A stretch of DNA of 64,000 bases from Flavobacterium ammonificans (GTDB lineage: Bacteria > Bacteroidota > Bacteroidia > Flavobacteriales > Flavobacteriaceae). The first letter of the stretch is position 1, and the number at the start of each line of letters is the position of its first letter. The notes beneath the pieces were generated by a model. It did no database searches, had not been told where the DNA came from, and saw nothing but the letters and a program-made list of their open reading frames with translations. This document shows, in pieces, positions 41,903-51,693 of the stretch. The position numbers and the translations under genes are program-made. The stretch is from positions 930,001 through 994,000 of the forward strand of contig NZ_AP025183.1 of NCBI RefSeq assembly GCF_020885975.1, in the 5' to 3' direction.

Positions 41903-42364
41903 ATGAAAAAAATAATTATTACTATACTGTTTGTTTTTGGTTCTGTTTCTTTACAGGCGCAAGAATTGTATTGGGAAACCAATGTAACTAAAGCTATCGA
42001 AGTTTCTAAAAAGACCAATAAACCTATGCTCTTATTTTTTACAGGGAGCGATTGGTGTGGATGGTGCATTCGTTTGCAAAAAGAAGTCTTGAAAACACCT
42101 GAATTTGCCACTTGGGCAAAACAAAATGTGGTTTTAGTTGAATTGGATTATCCTAGAGCAAAAGCTCAAACCAATGAAATCAAACAACAGAATGCACAAT
42201 TGCAACAAATATTTGGTATTCAGGGATATCCAACGGTTCATTTTGCAACCGTTACTGAAACCAAAGGAAAAGTTAACTTTCAATCTTTAGGAAATACTGG
42301 TTATTTAGCAGGAGGCCCAACAGCTTGGTTAGGTGTTGCAAATGGATTTTTGAAGAAGAAGTAA
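41903..42364 (+). CDS. Periplasmic thioredoxin-like protein
   Basis: 153 aa. Signal peptide 1-20 (ending QAQ), then a thioredoxin fold of the DUF255/thioredoxin_7 type: MLLFFTGSDWCGWCIRLQKEV with redox Cys-Gly-Trp-Cys at ~51-54 and the cis-Pro region GYPTVHFA. It probably reduces or forms disulfides in exported proteins. It is separated from the POT gene by 39 bases that hold a -7-like TATTTTTG (41875-41882), so it may be transcribed separately. Confidence 0.85.
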   Translation: MKKIIITILFVFGSVSLQAQELYWETNVTKAIEVSKKTNKPMLLFFTGSDWCGWCIRLQKEVLKTPEFATWAKQNVVLVELDYPRAKAQTNEIKQQNAQLQQIFGIQGYPTVHFATVTETKGKVNFQSLGNTGYLAGGPTAWLGVANGFLKKK

Positions 42365-42369
42365 AAATG

Positions 42370-44406
42370 TTAATTTAGGATATAAAATCCCTTTTCACTT
42401 GTTGAGTGAAAAGGGATTTTTGCTTTTACACAGCTTGTTTCCCAATGCTTTTGAACTGTTTTGTAATTGGATGCATCGGCAATGATTACTTTTGGCTGAA
42501 TGGTTTGTATAAGCCGATCTAAATTTATTTTAGGAGATTGTGTTAATAGCAGAATCTCTGGGCGGTACTTTTTAGGATAAACCCCTGTGCTATCCACAAT
42601 AAGAATCCTTTTTCCATTGAAGAATGCAGTGTTTTTTAATTCTTTGGCTGCAGCCAAATGACTAAAATTCCCAACAAGGTAGGCGTTCAAGTTATTGTTT
42701 TTCGCACCTATTTTTTGAAGACTATCATTGGCAAATAGAGTTACTTTCTTGCCGTTGCGTTCAGTAATTAAAGTATTCTTTTTTATATTAAAAACGACCC
42801 ACTCATTTTGATTTTCAACATTCCACTCGTTCCATAAATACGAACATTGGATGCCAATAACGGAAAGTAGAAGAGCAACTAATCGAGAGAAATTTCGTTT
42901 TTCGAACCAAAGAATGCTAGTTAATATCAATGAATAACTTCCAATTAATAACAATGTATTAAACGGAATATCCTTCAGAATAAATTCTTCGAAAGAAGCA
43001 ATATTATGGATGATTTGATTAACTAGATACAAACTCCATTCCAATGCCTTGGATAAAATTAACGGACAAAGATTAAAAAAAGCTAATACCATAACCACTA
43101 ATCCCAATCCCATAATGATGCCTGTGAGCGGAATGATAACCAAGTTAGTTATAAAAAATAGTCCTGGAAATTGGTGGAAATAATACAAACTTAATGGTAA
43201 GGTGCCGATTTGAGCAGCAAAGGAAACACTAATTATATCCCAAACGTATTTTAAGAATTTATTTTTAGGTTCCCAAAGTTGCGCGAGTAATGGCTGCAAC
43301 CAAATAATGAAAAATAATGCCAAATAACTTAATTGAAACCCAACATCAAATAAAAAAGCCGGTTGCACTACTACTATTAGTAATATAGAAACCAGTAAAG
43401 TGTGGTAAATATTTACGCTACGTCTTAAATGTTGTCCAATAGCAACAAACGAGAACATAGTAACAGACCTTACCACTGATGGCGATAAACCTGCCAGAAT
43501 CCCAAATAACCATAGCGAACTTATAATAATAAATAGTTTTAATAAAGATCCTTTTCTGTTGTTTGGCACTGGTTTAAGAATAAAAGTGACAAATAATAAG
43601 ATGAAACCAATATGCAAACCTGAAACTGATAAAATATGTATCGCACCTGCATATTGATAATCTTGGATAATTTGGGGGTCAATTTCCTGTTGTTGTCCCA
43701 AAAGGAGTGCAATTGCTACATTTAGCTCAGTAGTAGTAAAGCCGTCTTTTTTTAGATTGTTAATGATCGTATTTCGAATTTGGGCGGCATAATACCAAAT
43801 GTCTTTTTCAATTAGCGTACTTATTTTAATTTCTGAAGCATCAGCATAAAGCTGACCATAAATTTGTTTGTTTACTAAGTAGTTACTGTAGTTGAATTGG
43901 TTGGGGTTTTTTGGAGCACTATTGGGGTTTATATTGCTTTTGATTTGAAGTCGGTTGCCAATGCTAAAGGAATGATTCAAGCTATCTTTTCTGATATTGA
44001 TGAGTAGTTTACCTGAACAATTTATTGTGTCAATTTGTTGAACTAATCCCACATAGCGCTGGCTAAAGGCGTTGCTTTTTAATTTTTCGTGGAGAATTAC
44101 CGTAATGGTATGTGGATCTTCATACACATTTGGAATTTTGGAATAATGATTTTTTTGGTTGGTAGCAGTGTGAATAGTTTGAGTGGTCATACCAATACAG
44201 AAAGCCACTACTAATACTGTCCATCCAAAGGGACGAACAAAATGATATTTTTTGGAATACAAATGATAAAAAATCCCCAAAAGAAGTGAGGAAATGAAAA
44301 GGGATGTGAAAACAAGATTGGGACTTGGCTGAATAGCATTAGCAAATAAAATGCCTACAATAAAAACCAATGTAACTCTTGCTAGGGGGAATTGCAAAAC
44401 TTTCAT
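42370..44406 (-). CDS. comEC: ComEC/Rec2 family DNA-uptake channel
   Basis: 678 aa from the ATG at 44406 (MKVLQFPLARVTLVF). N-terminal DUF4131-like region with membrane helices (~1-90), a soluble OB-like part, then the competence core with GQQQEIDPQIIQDYQYAGAIHILSVSGLHIGFI (~236-268) and many helices. The C-terminal ~130 residues keep a shortened beta-lactamase-like domain (WVVFNIKKNTLITE, ILIVDSTGVYP) without the HxHxDH metal site. It forms the inner-membrane pore for single-stranded DNA in natural transformation; in this phylum it is common in genomes whether or not competence is shown. Confidence 0.88.
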   Translation of the reverse strand: MKVLQFPLARVTLVFIVGILFANAIQPSPNLVFTSLFISSLLLGIFYHLYSKKYHFVRPFGWTVLVVAFCIGMTTQTIHTATNQKNHYSKIPNVYEDPHTITVILHEKLKSNAFSQRYVGLVQQIDTINCSGKLLINIRKDSLNHSFSIGNRLQIKSNINPNSAPKNPNQFNYSNYLVNKQIYGQLYADASEIKISTLIEKDIWYYAAQIRNTIINNLKKDGFTTTELNVAIALLLGQQQEIDPQIIQDYQYAGAIHILSVSGLHIGFILLFVTFILKPVPNNRKGSLLKLFIIISSLWLFGILAGLSPSVVRSVTMFSFVAIGQHLRRSVNIYHTLLVSILLIVVVQPAFLFDVGFQLSYLALFFIIWLQPLLAQLWEPKNKFLKYVWDIISVSFAAQIGTLPLSLYYFHQFPGLFFITNLVIIPLTGIIMGLGLVVMVLAFFNLCPLILSKALEWSLYLVNQIIHNIASFEEFILKDIPFNTLLLIGSYSLILTSILWFEKRNFSRLVALLLSVIGIQCSYLWNEWNVENQNEWVVFNIKKNTLITERNGKKVTLFANDSLQKIGAKNNNLNAYLVGNFSHLAAAKELKNTAFFNGKRILIVDSTGVYPKKYRPEILLLTQSPKINLDRLIQTIQPKVIIADASNYKTVQKHWETSCVKAKIPFHSTSEKGFYILN
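42384..42420. terminator. Terminator inside the 3' end of comEC
   Basis: A 16-bp perfect stem AAAATCCCTTTTCACT / AGTGAAAAGGGATTTT (loop TGTTG) followed on the plus strand by a T-rich tail. It terminates the thioredoxin transcript but lies within the last codons of the convergent comEC gene (42370-42420). Confidence 0.85.
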
Positions 44407-44446
44407 TGTACTAAAATACAAAAAAATGAAAATGAAATGATAATAA

Positions 44447-44486
44447 ATTAAAAAAGCTTCCCACTTTTAAAGTCAGGAAGCTTTTG
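44447..44486 (-). terminator. Terminator after lpxB
   Basis: Stem AAAAGCTTCC / GGAAGCTTTT (44452-44461 with 44476-44485), loop containing a second small ACTTT/AAAGT pairing, T-run on the minus strand. Confidence 0.78.
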
Positions 44487-44504
44487 AGGTATATATTTTA
44501 AAAA

Positions 44505-45617
44505 TTAGCTTAGATCTTTTACAATTAATTGGGCTGTTTTTTGACTAGCTCCGACACCTCCTAATTTTTTTTCTAGTTGGTCGTATTGAGCCAAAAGTTT
44601 TGCACGGCACTCTCCTTCTAGAATTTTAGTTAATTCCTCTTTAATGCGTTCTGTTGTACAGTCGTCTTGAATTAATTCAGTTACGACTTCTTTATCCATA
44701 ATGAGGTTTACTAATGAAATGTACTTTAAGGTAATTATGCGTTTAGCAATTTGGTACGAAGCCCAACTTCCTTTGTAGCATACTACTTCGGGCACTTTAA
44801 AAAGTGCGGTTTCTAAAGTAGCAGTTCCAGAAGTGACCAAAGCAGCAGTTGCGATTCCTAATAGTGAATAGGTTTTATTAGAGATGAATTTGATATTATT
44901 ATTCGTAATAAACTTTTCGTAGAAAGAAAAATCTTGACTTGGCGCGCCTGCAATTACGAATTGGTAGTCAGGAAAATCATTGGCAACACTCAACATTACG
45001 GAGAGCATTTTGGTTATTTCTTGTTGGCGACTTCCCGGTAAAATAGCGATTATGGGTTGGTCATTTAATTGATTTTCTTTTCTAAAAACAGCATCGTCAA
45101 CTTTAGGTTGATTGTGGATGGCATCAATCAACGGATGCCCCACAAAGTGAACTGGATAGTTGTGTTTGTTTTCATAAAACTCTTTTTCGAAAGGTAAAAT
45201 CACATACATCTGATCTACATCTCGCTTAATGTCTTTAATTCTATTCTCTTTCCAAGCCCAAATTTGAGGCGAAATATAATAATGGGTTTTAATGTTCAAA
45301 GCTTTTGCCCATTTAGCAATACGCAAGTTAAATCCAGGGTAATCTATAAATACAAGTACATCAGGTTGGAACTCCAAAATGTCTTTTTTGGCAAGGGTAA
45401 TATTGTTTAAAATGGTCTTTAAATTGAATATCACTTCAATGAAACCCATAAAAGCGAGTTCTTTGTAATGTTTTACTAAAGTTCCGCCCACAGATTGCAT
45501 CAAATCGCCACCCCAAAACCTAATATCAGCTTGTGGATCTTCTTGATAAAGGGCTTTCATTAAATTCGATCCGTGTAAATCTCCAGAGGCTTCTCCTGCT
45601 ATGATATAATATCTCAT
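44505..45617 (-). CDS. lpxB: Lipid-A-disaccharide synthase
   Basis: 370 aa, GT19 family, normal length. N-terminal signature YYIIAGEASGDLHGSNLM, GYPGF-type strand VFIDYPGFNLRIA, ISPQIWAWKENR, VGHPLIDAI and ILPGSRQQEI, all LpxB hallmarks; SGTATLETAL is the nucleotide-sugar motif. It joins two UDP-glucosamine-derived acyl sugars into the lipid A backbone at the inner membrane. It lies 21 bases after the small membrane protein gene and shares its operon. Confidence 0.95.
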   Translation of the reverse strand: MRYYIIAGEASGDLHGSNLMKALYQEDPQADIRFWGGDLMQSVGGTLVKHYKELAFMGFIEVIFNLKTILNNITLAKKDILEFQPDVLVFIDYPGFNLRIAKWAKALNIKTHYYISPQIWAWKENRIKDIKRDVDQMYVILPFEKEFYENKHNYPVHFVGHPLIDAIHNQPKVDDAVFRKENQLNDQPIIAILPGSRQQEITKMLSVMLSVANDFPDYQFVIAGAPSQDFSFYEKFITNNNIKFISNKTYSLLGIATAALVTSGTATLETALFKVPEVVCYKGSWASYQIAKRIITLKYISLVNLIMDKEVVTELIQDDCTTERIKEELTKILEGECRAKLLAQYDQLEKKLGGVGASQKTAQLIVKDLS

Positions 45618-45638
45618 TGTTTCTTCTTTTGCGGAAGG

Positions 45639-45914
45639 TTAAACTAACAGCGTAATCAAGGTGAGTGTAATTACGGCTAAAATTACGCCGCGTGCCATAA
45701 ACTCTTTATTCAATTTTAATAGTCCCCAAAAAAGCACTAAATCTAAAACAGTACCTAAGGTAATTATTTTTCCTAATTTACCGTCAGCTTGCAGTAATTC
45801 AACTCCAGCGATAAAAGTAAATTTTGTAAACAATTGAATGAATAAAAAACATCCAAAAACAGAAGTTATTATTCCTATTGTAAATCCAAGTAGGAGGTCG
45901 GTTTTGTTTTTCAA
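45639..45914 (-). CDS. Small membrane protein upstream of lpxB
   Basis: 91 aa with three hydrophobic segments (about residues 7-27, 48-67 and 72-90). No family recognised. It is co-directional with lpxB and 21 bases before it, and may be an accessory of lipid A synthesis; that role is inferred from position only. Confidence 0.6.
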   Translation of the reverse strand: MKNKTDLLLGFTIGIITSVFGCFLFIQLFTKFTFIAGVELLQADGKLGKIITLGTVLDLVLFWGLLKLNKEFMARGVILAVITLTLITLLV

Positions 45915-46095
45915 AAGAAATCTGTGTTGGTTTTTAATACTTTTTAATCAAAATAATGAACAAAGAAAAACAAAAAATACCAACTTCATTCATTAAATTC
46001 TTGCCAAAAAGAACAATTTTATATCTTTAACAAAAAATTATGCACGCCTTATCATTGTTAAAATAACTTTTACTGTAATTTAGACAAAAAACCGG

Positions 46096-48363
46096 ATGAA
46101 TACCATTTTACAATTTATGAAAAAAAATTATAAACTACTCTTAGTAGTCACCTTTGTTTCTTTATCCTTACTAGCTTTTAAATCTAATTTTAGTTCTTCT
46201 TCAGACCCTGAGAAAGACAAGTTATTGATAGAGCTTTTAACCTTTGTTTTGGAAAAAGGACATTATAGTCCCGCAACTATGGATGATGAGTTTTCTAAAG
46301 GAGTGTACAAGGATTATATCGAAGCTTTGGATCCATCCAAACGTTTCTTTTTGCAAGCAGATATTGATGAGTTTTCTAAATATGAATTGGAACTTGACGA
46401 TCAATTATTGAATAAAGACTTGACGTTTTTTGACTTAACCTACACGCGATTAATTCAACGTATTGAGGAAAGCAAGTCAATATACAAATCTATTTTGGAT
46501 CAACCTTTTGACTATACTATTGACGAATCATTCAATACAGATTATGAAAAAATGCCATACGCTAAAAATACTTCCGAGTTAAAGGAAAGATGGCGCAAGC
46601 AAATCAAATTATCTACATTGTCTTCTCTTGTTGATCGTCAGGAAATTCAGGATAGCAATGGTGTAATTGATAAAGATTTAAAGGCAGTTGCGGCTCCCTT
46701 AGACGAGGAATCTGATTTTCAGGATGCAGCAGAAACTGAAAATAAGAAAGAACTTGCAGTTACTAAAGACAAGAAAAAATCTTTTGATGAATTAGAAAAA
46801 GAAACAAGAGAGAGTTCTCTAAAATCGTTAGATGAATATTTTGGCTTTATTAAAGATTTAACTCGAAAGGATTACTTTTCGGTATATCTGAATTCAGTTA
46901 CCTCAAAGTTTGATCCACATACAAATTATTTGGCACCAGAGGATAAAGAACGATTTGATGTGAGTATGAGTGGTAAACTAGAAGGAATTGGCGCTCGTTT
47001 ACAAAAGAAAAATGACTATACTGAAATATCAGAGTTGATTTCAGGAGGGCCTGCTTGGAGAGGAAAACAATTGGAGGCTGGAGACATTGTTATAAAAGTA
47101 GGTCAGGGTAATCAAGAGCCTATTGATGTAGTAGGAATGCGATTGGATGATGTGGTTAAGAAAATCAAAGGAACCAAAGGAACTGAAGTACGACTTACGG
47201 TTAAAAAAGTGGATGGAACCATCAAAGTAATTTCAATTATTAGAGACATTGTCGAAATAGAAGAAACCTATGCCAAGTCAAGTATTGTTGAAAAAAATGG
47301 AAAGAAGTATGGTGTAATCTATTTGCCCAAATTTTATATTGACTTTGAAGATAGAGACGGTAGAGACGCTGGAAAAGACATTGCACTCGAAGTAGCTAGA
47401 TTAAAGAAGGAAGGTGTTAGCGGAATTGTTTTGGATGTCCGAGATGATGGAGGAGGTTCCTTATCTACTGTAGTTGATATTGCAGGACTCTTTATTGAAG
47501 AAGGTCCAATAGTACAAATTAAATCAGCAGGAAAAAGAAAAGAAGTACTTTATGATCGAGATAAAAAAATTGAGTGGGATGGTCCATTAGTAATTATGGT
47601 GAATAGTTTTTCTGCCTCGGCTTCAGAGATTTTAGCAGCAGCGATTCAAGACTACAAACGCGGAATCATCATTGGAAGTAAACAAACATATGGTAAAGGA
47701 ACAGTTCAAAATGTGATTGATTTAAACCAATTTGTTAGAAGTAGTTCTGTAGGGGATTTAGGAGCACTTAAAACAACTACTCAAAAATTTTATAGAATAA
47801 ATGGTGGTTCAACACAATTAGAAGGTGTGAGTAGCGATATTGTTATGCCAGATCGTTATTCTTATCTTAAAATGGGAGAGCGTGATATGAAAAATGCGAT
47901 GCCTTGGGATAAAATTGATCCAGCGTCTTATTCTACTTGGTTAAACAATAAAAATTTCAACCAAGTAATTATGAATAGTAAAAATAGAATCGCCAAAAAT
48001 GCCCAATTTCAATTAGTAGAGGATAATGCTAAATGGATAGACAGCAGAAGTGAGGATTATGTATATAGTTTGAACATTGATAAATTTAAATTGGCACAAA
48101 AGCAAATTGAAGAACGCGCAAAAATGTACAAGCCGCTTAAGAATTATTCTAATAAGTTAAAGTTCAATTCGCTTCCTTATGAAATTGAAATTATGGCAAA
48201 GGATAATTCCTTGAAAGAAAAAAGACAGCGTTGGCACGAATCTTTATCCAAAGATATTTATGTAGAAGAAGCGCTAAATGTTTTAGACGATTTACAAGGC
48301 AAACCGATTGTCAAAAAACCAATGAATGCTAAATTGAAAGATGGTAAATTAGTAAAATCGTAA
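46096..48363 (+). CDS. prc: Carboxy-terminal processing peptidase (tail-specific protease, S41)
   Basis: 755 aa. Signal anchor at 13-28, N-terminal helical TSPc region, PDZ domain (~280-370; GIGARLQKKNDYTEISELISGGPAW), S41 core with GIVLDVRDDGGGSLSTV and the Ser-Lys dyad (SFSASASEIL and GSKQTYGKGTVQ), and a C-terminal DUF3340-type region (KAKMYKPLKNYSNKLKF) as in E. coli Prc. It degrades or trims periplasmic proteins. The two blocks rich in Asp/Glu/Lys near residue 200-245 are a variable linker. Divergent from lpxB with a ~180-base gap that holds its promoter. Confidence 0.93.
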   Translation: MNTILQFMKKNYKLLLVVTFVSLSLLAFKSNFSSSSDPEKDKLLIELLTFVLEKGHYSPATMDDEFSKGVYKDYIEALDPSKRFFLQADIDEFSKYELELDDQLLNKDLTFFDLTYTRLIQRIEESKSIYKSILDQPFDYTIDESFNTDYEKMPYAKNTSELKERWRKQIKLSTLSSLVDRQEIQDSNGVIDKDLKAVAAPLDEESDFQDAAETENKKELAVTKDKKKSFDELEKETRESSLKSLDEYFGFIKDLTRKDYFSVYLNSVTSKFDPHTNYLAPEDKERFDVSMSGKLEGIGARLQKKNDYTEISELISGGPAWRGKQLEAGDIVIKVGQGNQEPIDVVGMRLDDVVKKIKGTKGTEVRLTVKKVDGTIKVISIIRDIVEIEETYAKSSIVEKNGKKYGVIYLPKFYIDFEDRDGRDAGKDIALEVARLKKEGVSGIVLDVRDDGGGSLSTVVDIAGLFIEEGPIVQIKSAGKRKEVLYDRDKKIEWDGPLVIMVNSFSASASEILAAAIQDYKRGIIIGSKQTYGKGTVQNVIDLNQFVRSSSVGDLGALKTTTQKFYRINGGSTQLEGVSSDIVMPDRYSYLKMGERDMKNAMPWDKIDPASYSTWLNNKNFNQVIMNSKNRIAKNAQFQLVEDNAKWIDSRSEDYVYSLNIDKFKLAQKQIEERAKMYKPLKNYSNKLKFNSLPYEIEIMAKDNSLKEKRQRWHESLSKDIYVEEALNVLDDLQGKPIVKKPMNAKLKDGKLVKS

Positions 48364-48374
48364 CCAAAAGATTT

Positions 48375-48407
48375 AAATAAAAAGCGCTTTATAAGCGCTT
48401 TTTATTT
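48375..48407. terminator. Bidirectional terminator between prc and rodA
   Basis: 15-bp perfect stem AAATAAAAAGCGCTT / AAGCGCTTTTTATTT with a three-base loop, T-rich in both directions. Confidence 0.88.
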
Positions 48408-48410
48408 AAA

Positions 48411-49646
48411 CTACCATTCATTAACTTTATTAGCGTCCATTTTTAAGAAGATAAAGAGCAAAATTGTAAAGCCCCAAAGTCCTGAACCTCCATAAGAAAA
48501 GAACGGTAATGGTACGCCTATAGTTGGGAAAATACCTACTACCATCGCTATATTCACAAAAAAGTGGATGAACAAAATACCCGCAACACAGTATCCATAT
48601 ACACGACTAAATTTAGTTTTTTGTCGCTCCGCTAAATAGATAATACGCAATAGTAAGGTTACAAAAAGTCCAATTACAACTAAAGAACCTAAAAATCCCC
48701 ATTCTTCTCCAACGGTTGTAAAAATATAATCGGTATGTTGTTCTGGAACAAAACCTCCTTTAGTTTGGGTTCCTTCGAGGAAACCTTTTCCAAAAAAGCC
48801 TCCTGAGCCGATCGCAATTTCAGATTGATTTGTGTTATATCCAATCCCCTTCATATCTACTGTTTTTCCAAGTAAAATATTAAAACGATCTCTGTGATGT
48901 TGTTTAAAAATACTTGTAAATACATAATTTACAGATAGTACAAAACCTGAAATTATACCCAATAATATTCCGCTAAGAACAATATTTCTATCTGCTAAAC
49001 GCGATTTAAAGTGAACAAATACAATGACAATTAACGCTAAAAGAATAACATAAACGGGTTGGAAAAGTAATGTTAATACAAATAAAAGTATTGCTGCAAA
49101 ACCTGTCCAAATATACCATGAAGGTAAACCCTCTCGGTACAATACTAAGAAGAATGCGCTATAAATAAGCGCACTACCTGGATCTGGCTGAGGTAGGATT
49201 AATAATACAGGTAAAAAAACAAGTGCTAAAGCTTGAATTTGTCTATTGGTATGAGACAGATTAATTTGACTGTCACTTAGGTATTTAGCTAGCGCTAATG
49301 CGGTCGCTGCTTTTGCAAATTCAGAAGGCTGTAATGTGAAACTTCCGATACCATACCAACAACGTTGTCCAGCTATCGTTTTTCCAAAAGCAAATAAACC
49401 CAATAGAGAAATTAAACCTACACCATAAATAATTGAGGCGTATTTTTCATAAAATTTACCGTCTACAAAAAGCACAATAAATATTAATGGTATAGATAAA
49501 ACAATAAATAAAAATTGCTTTTCAGAAGTTCCTTCCATTGATGATAAAGAAGAGGAATAAATATTTAGCCATCCTAAAAGAACAAGGATGGTATATATAA
49601 TTACGCAACTCCAATCAATATTATTGGTTATACTTTGGTTTTTCAT
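48411..49646 (-). CDS. rodA: Rod-shape peptidoglycan polymerase RodA
   Basis: 411 aa SEDS protein with ten helices. Hallmarks: GRCWYGIGSFTLQPSEFAKAATALALAKYL (catalytic loop region), LILPQPDPGSALIY, EQHTDYIFTTVGEEWGFLGSL and the end GIFPTIGVPLPFFSYGGSG. It polymerises glycan chains together with the class B PBP2 of the same operon. The order MreB-MreC-MreD-PBP2-RodA is complete here, so this is the elongasome cluster. Confidence 0.95.
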   Translation of the reverse strand: MKNQSITNNIDWSCVIIYTILVLLGWLNIYSSSLSSMEGTSEKQFLFIVLSIPLIFIVLFVDGKFYEKYASIIYGVGLISLLGLFAFGKTIAGQRCWYGIGSFTLQPSEFAKAATALALAKYLSDSQINLSHTNRQIQALALVFLPVLLILPQPDPGSALIYSAFFLVLYREGLPSWYIWTGFAAILLFVLTLLFQPVYVILLALIVIVFVHFKSRLADRNIVLSGILLGIISGFVLSVNYVFTSIFKQHHRDRFNILLGKTVDMKGIGYNTNQSEIAIGSGGFFGKGFLEGTQTKGGFVPEQHTDYIFTTVGEEWGFLGSLVVIGLFVTLLLRIIYLAERQKTKFSRVYGYCVAGILFIHFFVNIAMVVGIFPTIGVPLPFFSYGGSGLWGFTILLFIFLKMDANKVNEW

Positions 49647-49743
49647 ATGTTTAAATTCTATTTCCTAGCGGTAACATATGATATCGCTTTTTTAACATTG
49701 GTGTTTGCTTGCACAAATTTATTGTAAATAGTGTTTTCATTAC

Positions 49744-51693
49744 TTAACGAGCCACTTTTTTTACGGATTGTATTGTGTCTTTTTTCAATTTGGGATTACT
49801 AGTTTTACTTTTTATAATTGAGTCTTGTTTTCTCATTTCTTTTTTAACAGTTTCCGAAAGCCCGCCCAGTTTTGCATATTGACCTTGTAAACTTTTATTT
49901 AGAATACGAGTTTCTAAATCAGTTCTAGTGATTTTATTTCTAAGGTATTTTTCAATCATTAGACTGGCGATTGGACCTGCAATTGTTGCACCGTAACCAC
50001 CATTTTCTACCATTACAGCTATTGCAATTTTTGGATTATCTTTTGGTGCAAAGGCAACAAATATTGAATGATCTTCAAGTTGAGTTCGCACTCCTCCAAT
50101 CTTAGCAAAATTCTCCGCAGTTCCTGTTTTACCACAAATATCGATTCCTTCTACTTTAAGATGATAGGCCGTACCTAAATTATATACATCAAATAAACCA
50201 TCAATAATTGGTTTAAAATATTTTCTATCAATTGTTGTATAATGTTTCGTTGTGAATTTTTTTTCTATTTTTCTCCCTTTAATATATTTAATGATATGTG
50301 GAGTATAATAATAACCTTGATTCGCTACTGTTGCCATCATATTCGCTAATTGAATAGGTGTCATTAGCACTTCTCCTTGACCAATTGCATTAGATACAAT
50401 AGCTGTACTTCTCCAACCTCCATTTGGATAAATTCTTTTATAGGTTTTAGAATCTGGAATGTTGCCTTTTCTCCCAGTTGGAAGGTCATATCCCATAAAT
50501 TGTCCAAGTCCAAAACTTTTTATATGTTTGCTCCAAACATCAACTGCGTAAGCTGGTATTACATATTTATTGATCGTTTTCATGTAAGAAGTTCCGAAAA
50601 AGGCATTACAAGATTCATAAATACCTCTGTGTAATTGCAACATTCCACCATGACAGTGACATCTCATGAAACGACCTCTTGCATAACTAAATCCATGACT
50701 ACAGGCAACAGCTGTCTGCTCATTAATAACGCCTTCTTGTAAAGCAACTAAACCAGTCAAAATTTTAAAAGGTGATCCTGGCGGATATTCTGCAAGGAGC
50801 CCTCTATCATATAATGGTTTGGCAATGGAATCTCGATACAATTGGGTATAATTTTTAGAACGTTGTCTACCTACTAATATGGATGGATCATAAGAAGGAG
50901 CGGTAACTAATGATAGTATTTCTCCTGTTTTGGGTTCGATTGCTACAATACCACCGCGTTTATTGATCATTAACTCTTCGCCGTACTTTTGAAGTTCTGC
51001 ATCAATTGTTAAGTTGATGTCGCTTCCTTGTACTGCAATAGTGTCGTATTTTCCTTCTTTGAATGAACCTATTTCTCTGTTGTATTTGTCTTTTTGGATG
51101 TATTTTACCCCTTTAATTCCTCGTAAAATTTCTTCATAACTTTCTTCGACCCCTTGTTTACCAATTAAATCACCACTATTATAATAGGGGTTTTTTGCAA
51201 TTAAGTTTTCATTTACCTGGGTGATAAAGCCAAAAATATTTGCGCCATAATTTACTTCATAATCTCGAAGAGAACGTTTTTGAAAATAAAAACCTTCAAA
51301 TTTTCTAATTTTTTCTTGGAAAGCAGCAAATTCAATTTTATTAAGTTGAGTTAAAAATACCGAAGGTAATCTTGGGCTGTATATTGTAGCTTTCTCGATT
51401 TTCTTGATAAAATCCTCTTTTGTAATATTGAGAAGTTCACAAAATTCGGTTGTGTCAATTTTTTTAACCTCCCTTGGAATTACCATAATATCATAAGAAG
51501 CTTGGTTTGAAACCAAAAGTTTGCCTTTTCTATCAAAAATATAACCTCTCTCAGGATAGTCATATTTTATCTTGATGGCATTGTTATCGGATTTCAATTT
51601 AAATGAATCATCGACAACTTGTAGAAAAAAAATACGTAAAACTAATAATGAAGCTCCAATAATAATTAAGGTAGGTAGCAAGACTTTTCTCAT
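49744..51693 (-). CDS. mrdA: Penicillin-binding protein 2 (elongasome transpeptidase)
   Basis: 649 aa class B PBP. N-terminal anchor helix (~5-22), PBP dimer domain (~50-230) and transpeptidase domain with S-x-x-K (GSPFKILTG, about residue 307), S-x-N (ESCNAFF) and K-T-G-T (CGKTGTAEN). It cross-links lateral-wall peptidoglycan. Its first codon overlaps mreD's stop by 4 bases. The final ~20 residues are Lys/Ser-rich and the following minus-strand bases stay open in another frame for 27 codons (see findings). Confidence 0.94.
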   Translation of the reverse strand: MRKVLLPTLIIIGASLLVLRIFFLQVVDDSFKLKSDNNAIKIKYDYPERGYIFDRKGKLLVSNQASYDIMVIPREVKKIDTTEFCELLNITKEDFIKKIEKATIYSPRLPSVFLTQLNKIEFAAFQEKIRKFEGFYFQKRSLRDYEVNYGANIFGFITQVNENLIAKNPYYNSGDLIGKQGVEESYEEILRGIKGVKYIQKDKYNREIGSFKEGKYDTIAVQGSDINLTIDAELQKYGEELMINKRGGIVAIEPKTGEILSLVTAPSYDPSILVGRQRSKNYTQLYRDSIAKPLYDRGLLAEYPPGSPFKILTGLVALQEGVINEQTAVACSHGFSYARGRFMRCHCHGGMLQLHRGIYESCNAFFGTSYMKTINKYVIPAYAVDVWSKHIKSFGLGQFMGYDLPTGRKGNIPDSKTYKRIYPNGGWRSTAIVSNAIGQGEVLMTPIQLANMMATVANQGYYYTPHIIKYIKGRKIEKKFTTKHYTTIDRKYFKPIIDGLFDVYNLGTAYHLKVEGIDICGKTGTAENFAKIGGVRTQLEDHSIFVAFAPKDNPKIAIAVMVENGGYGATIAGPIASLMIEKYLRNKITRTDLETRILNKSLQGQYAKLGGLSETVKKEMRKQDSIIKSKTSNPKLKKDTIQSVKKVAR

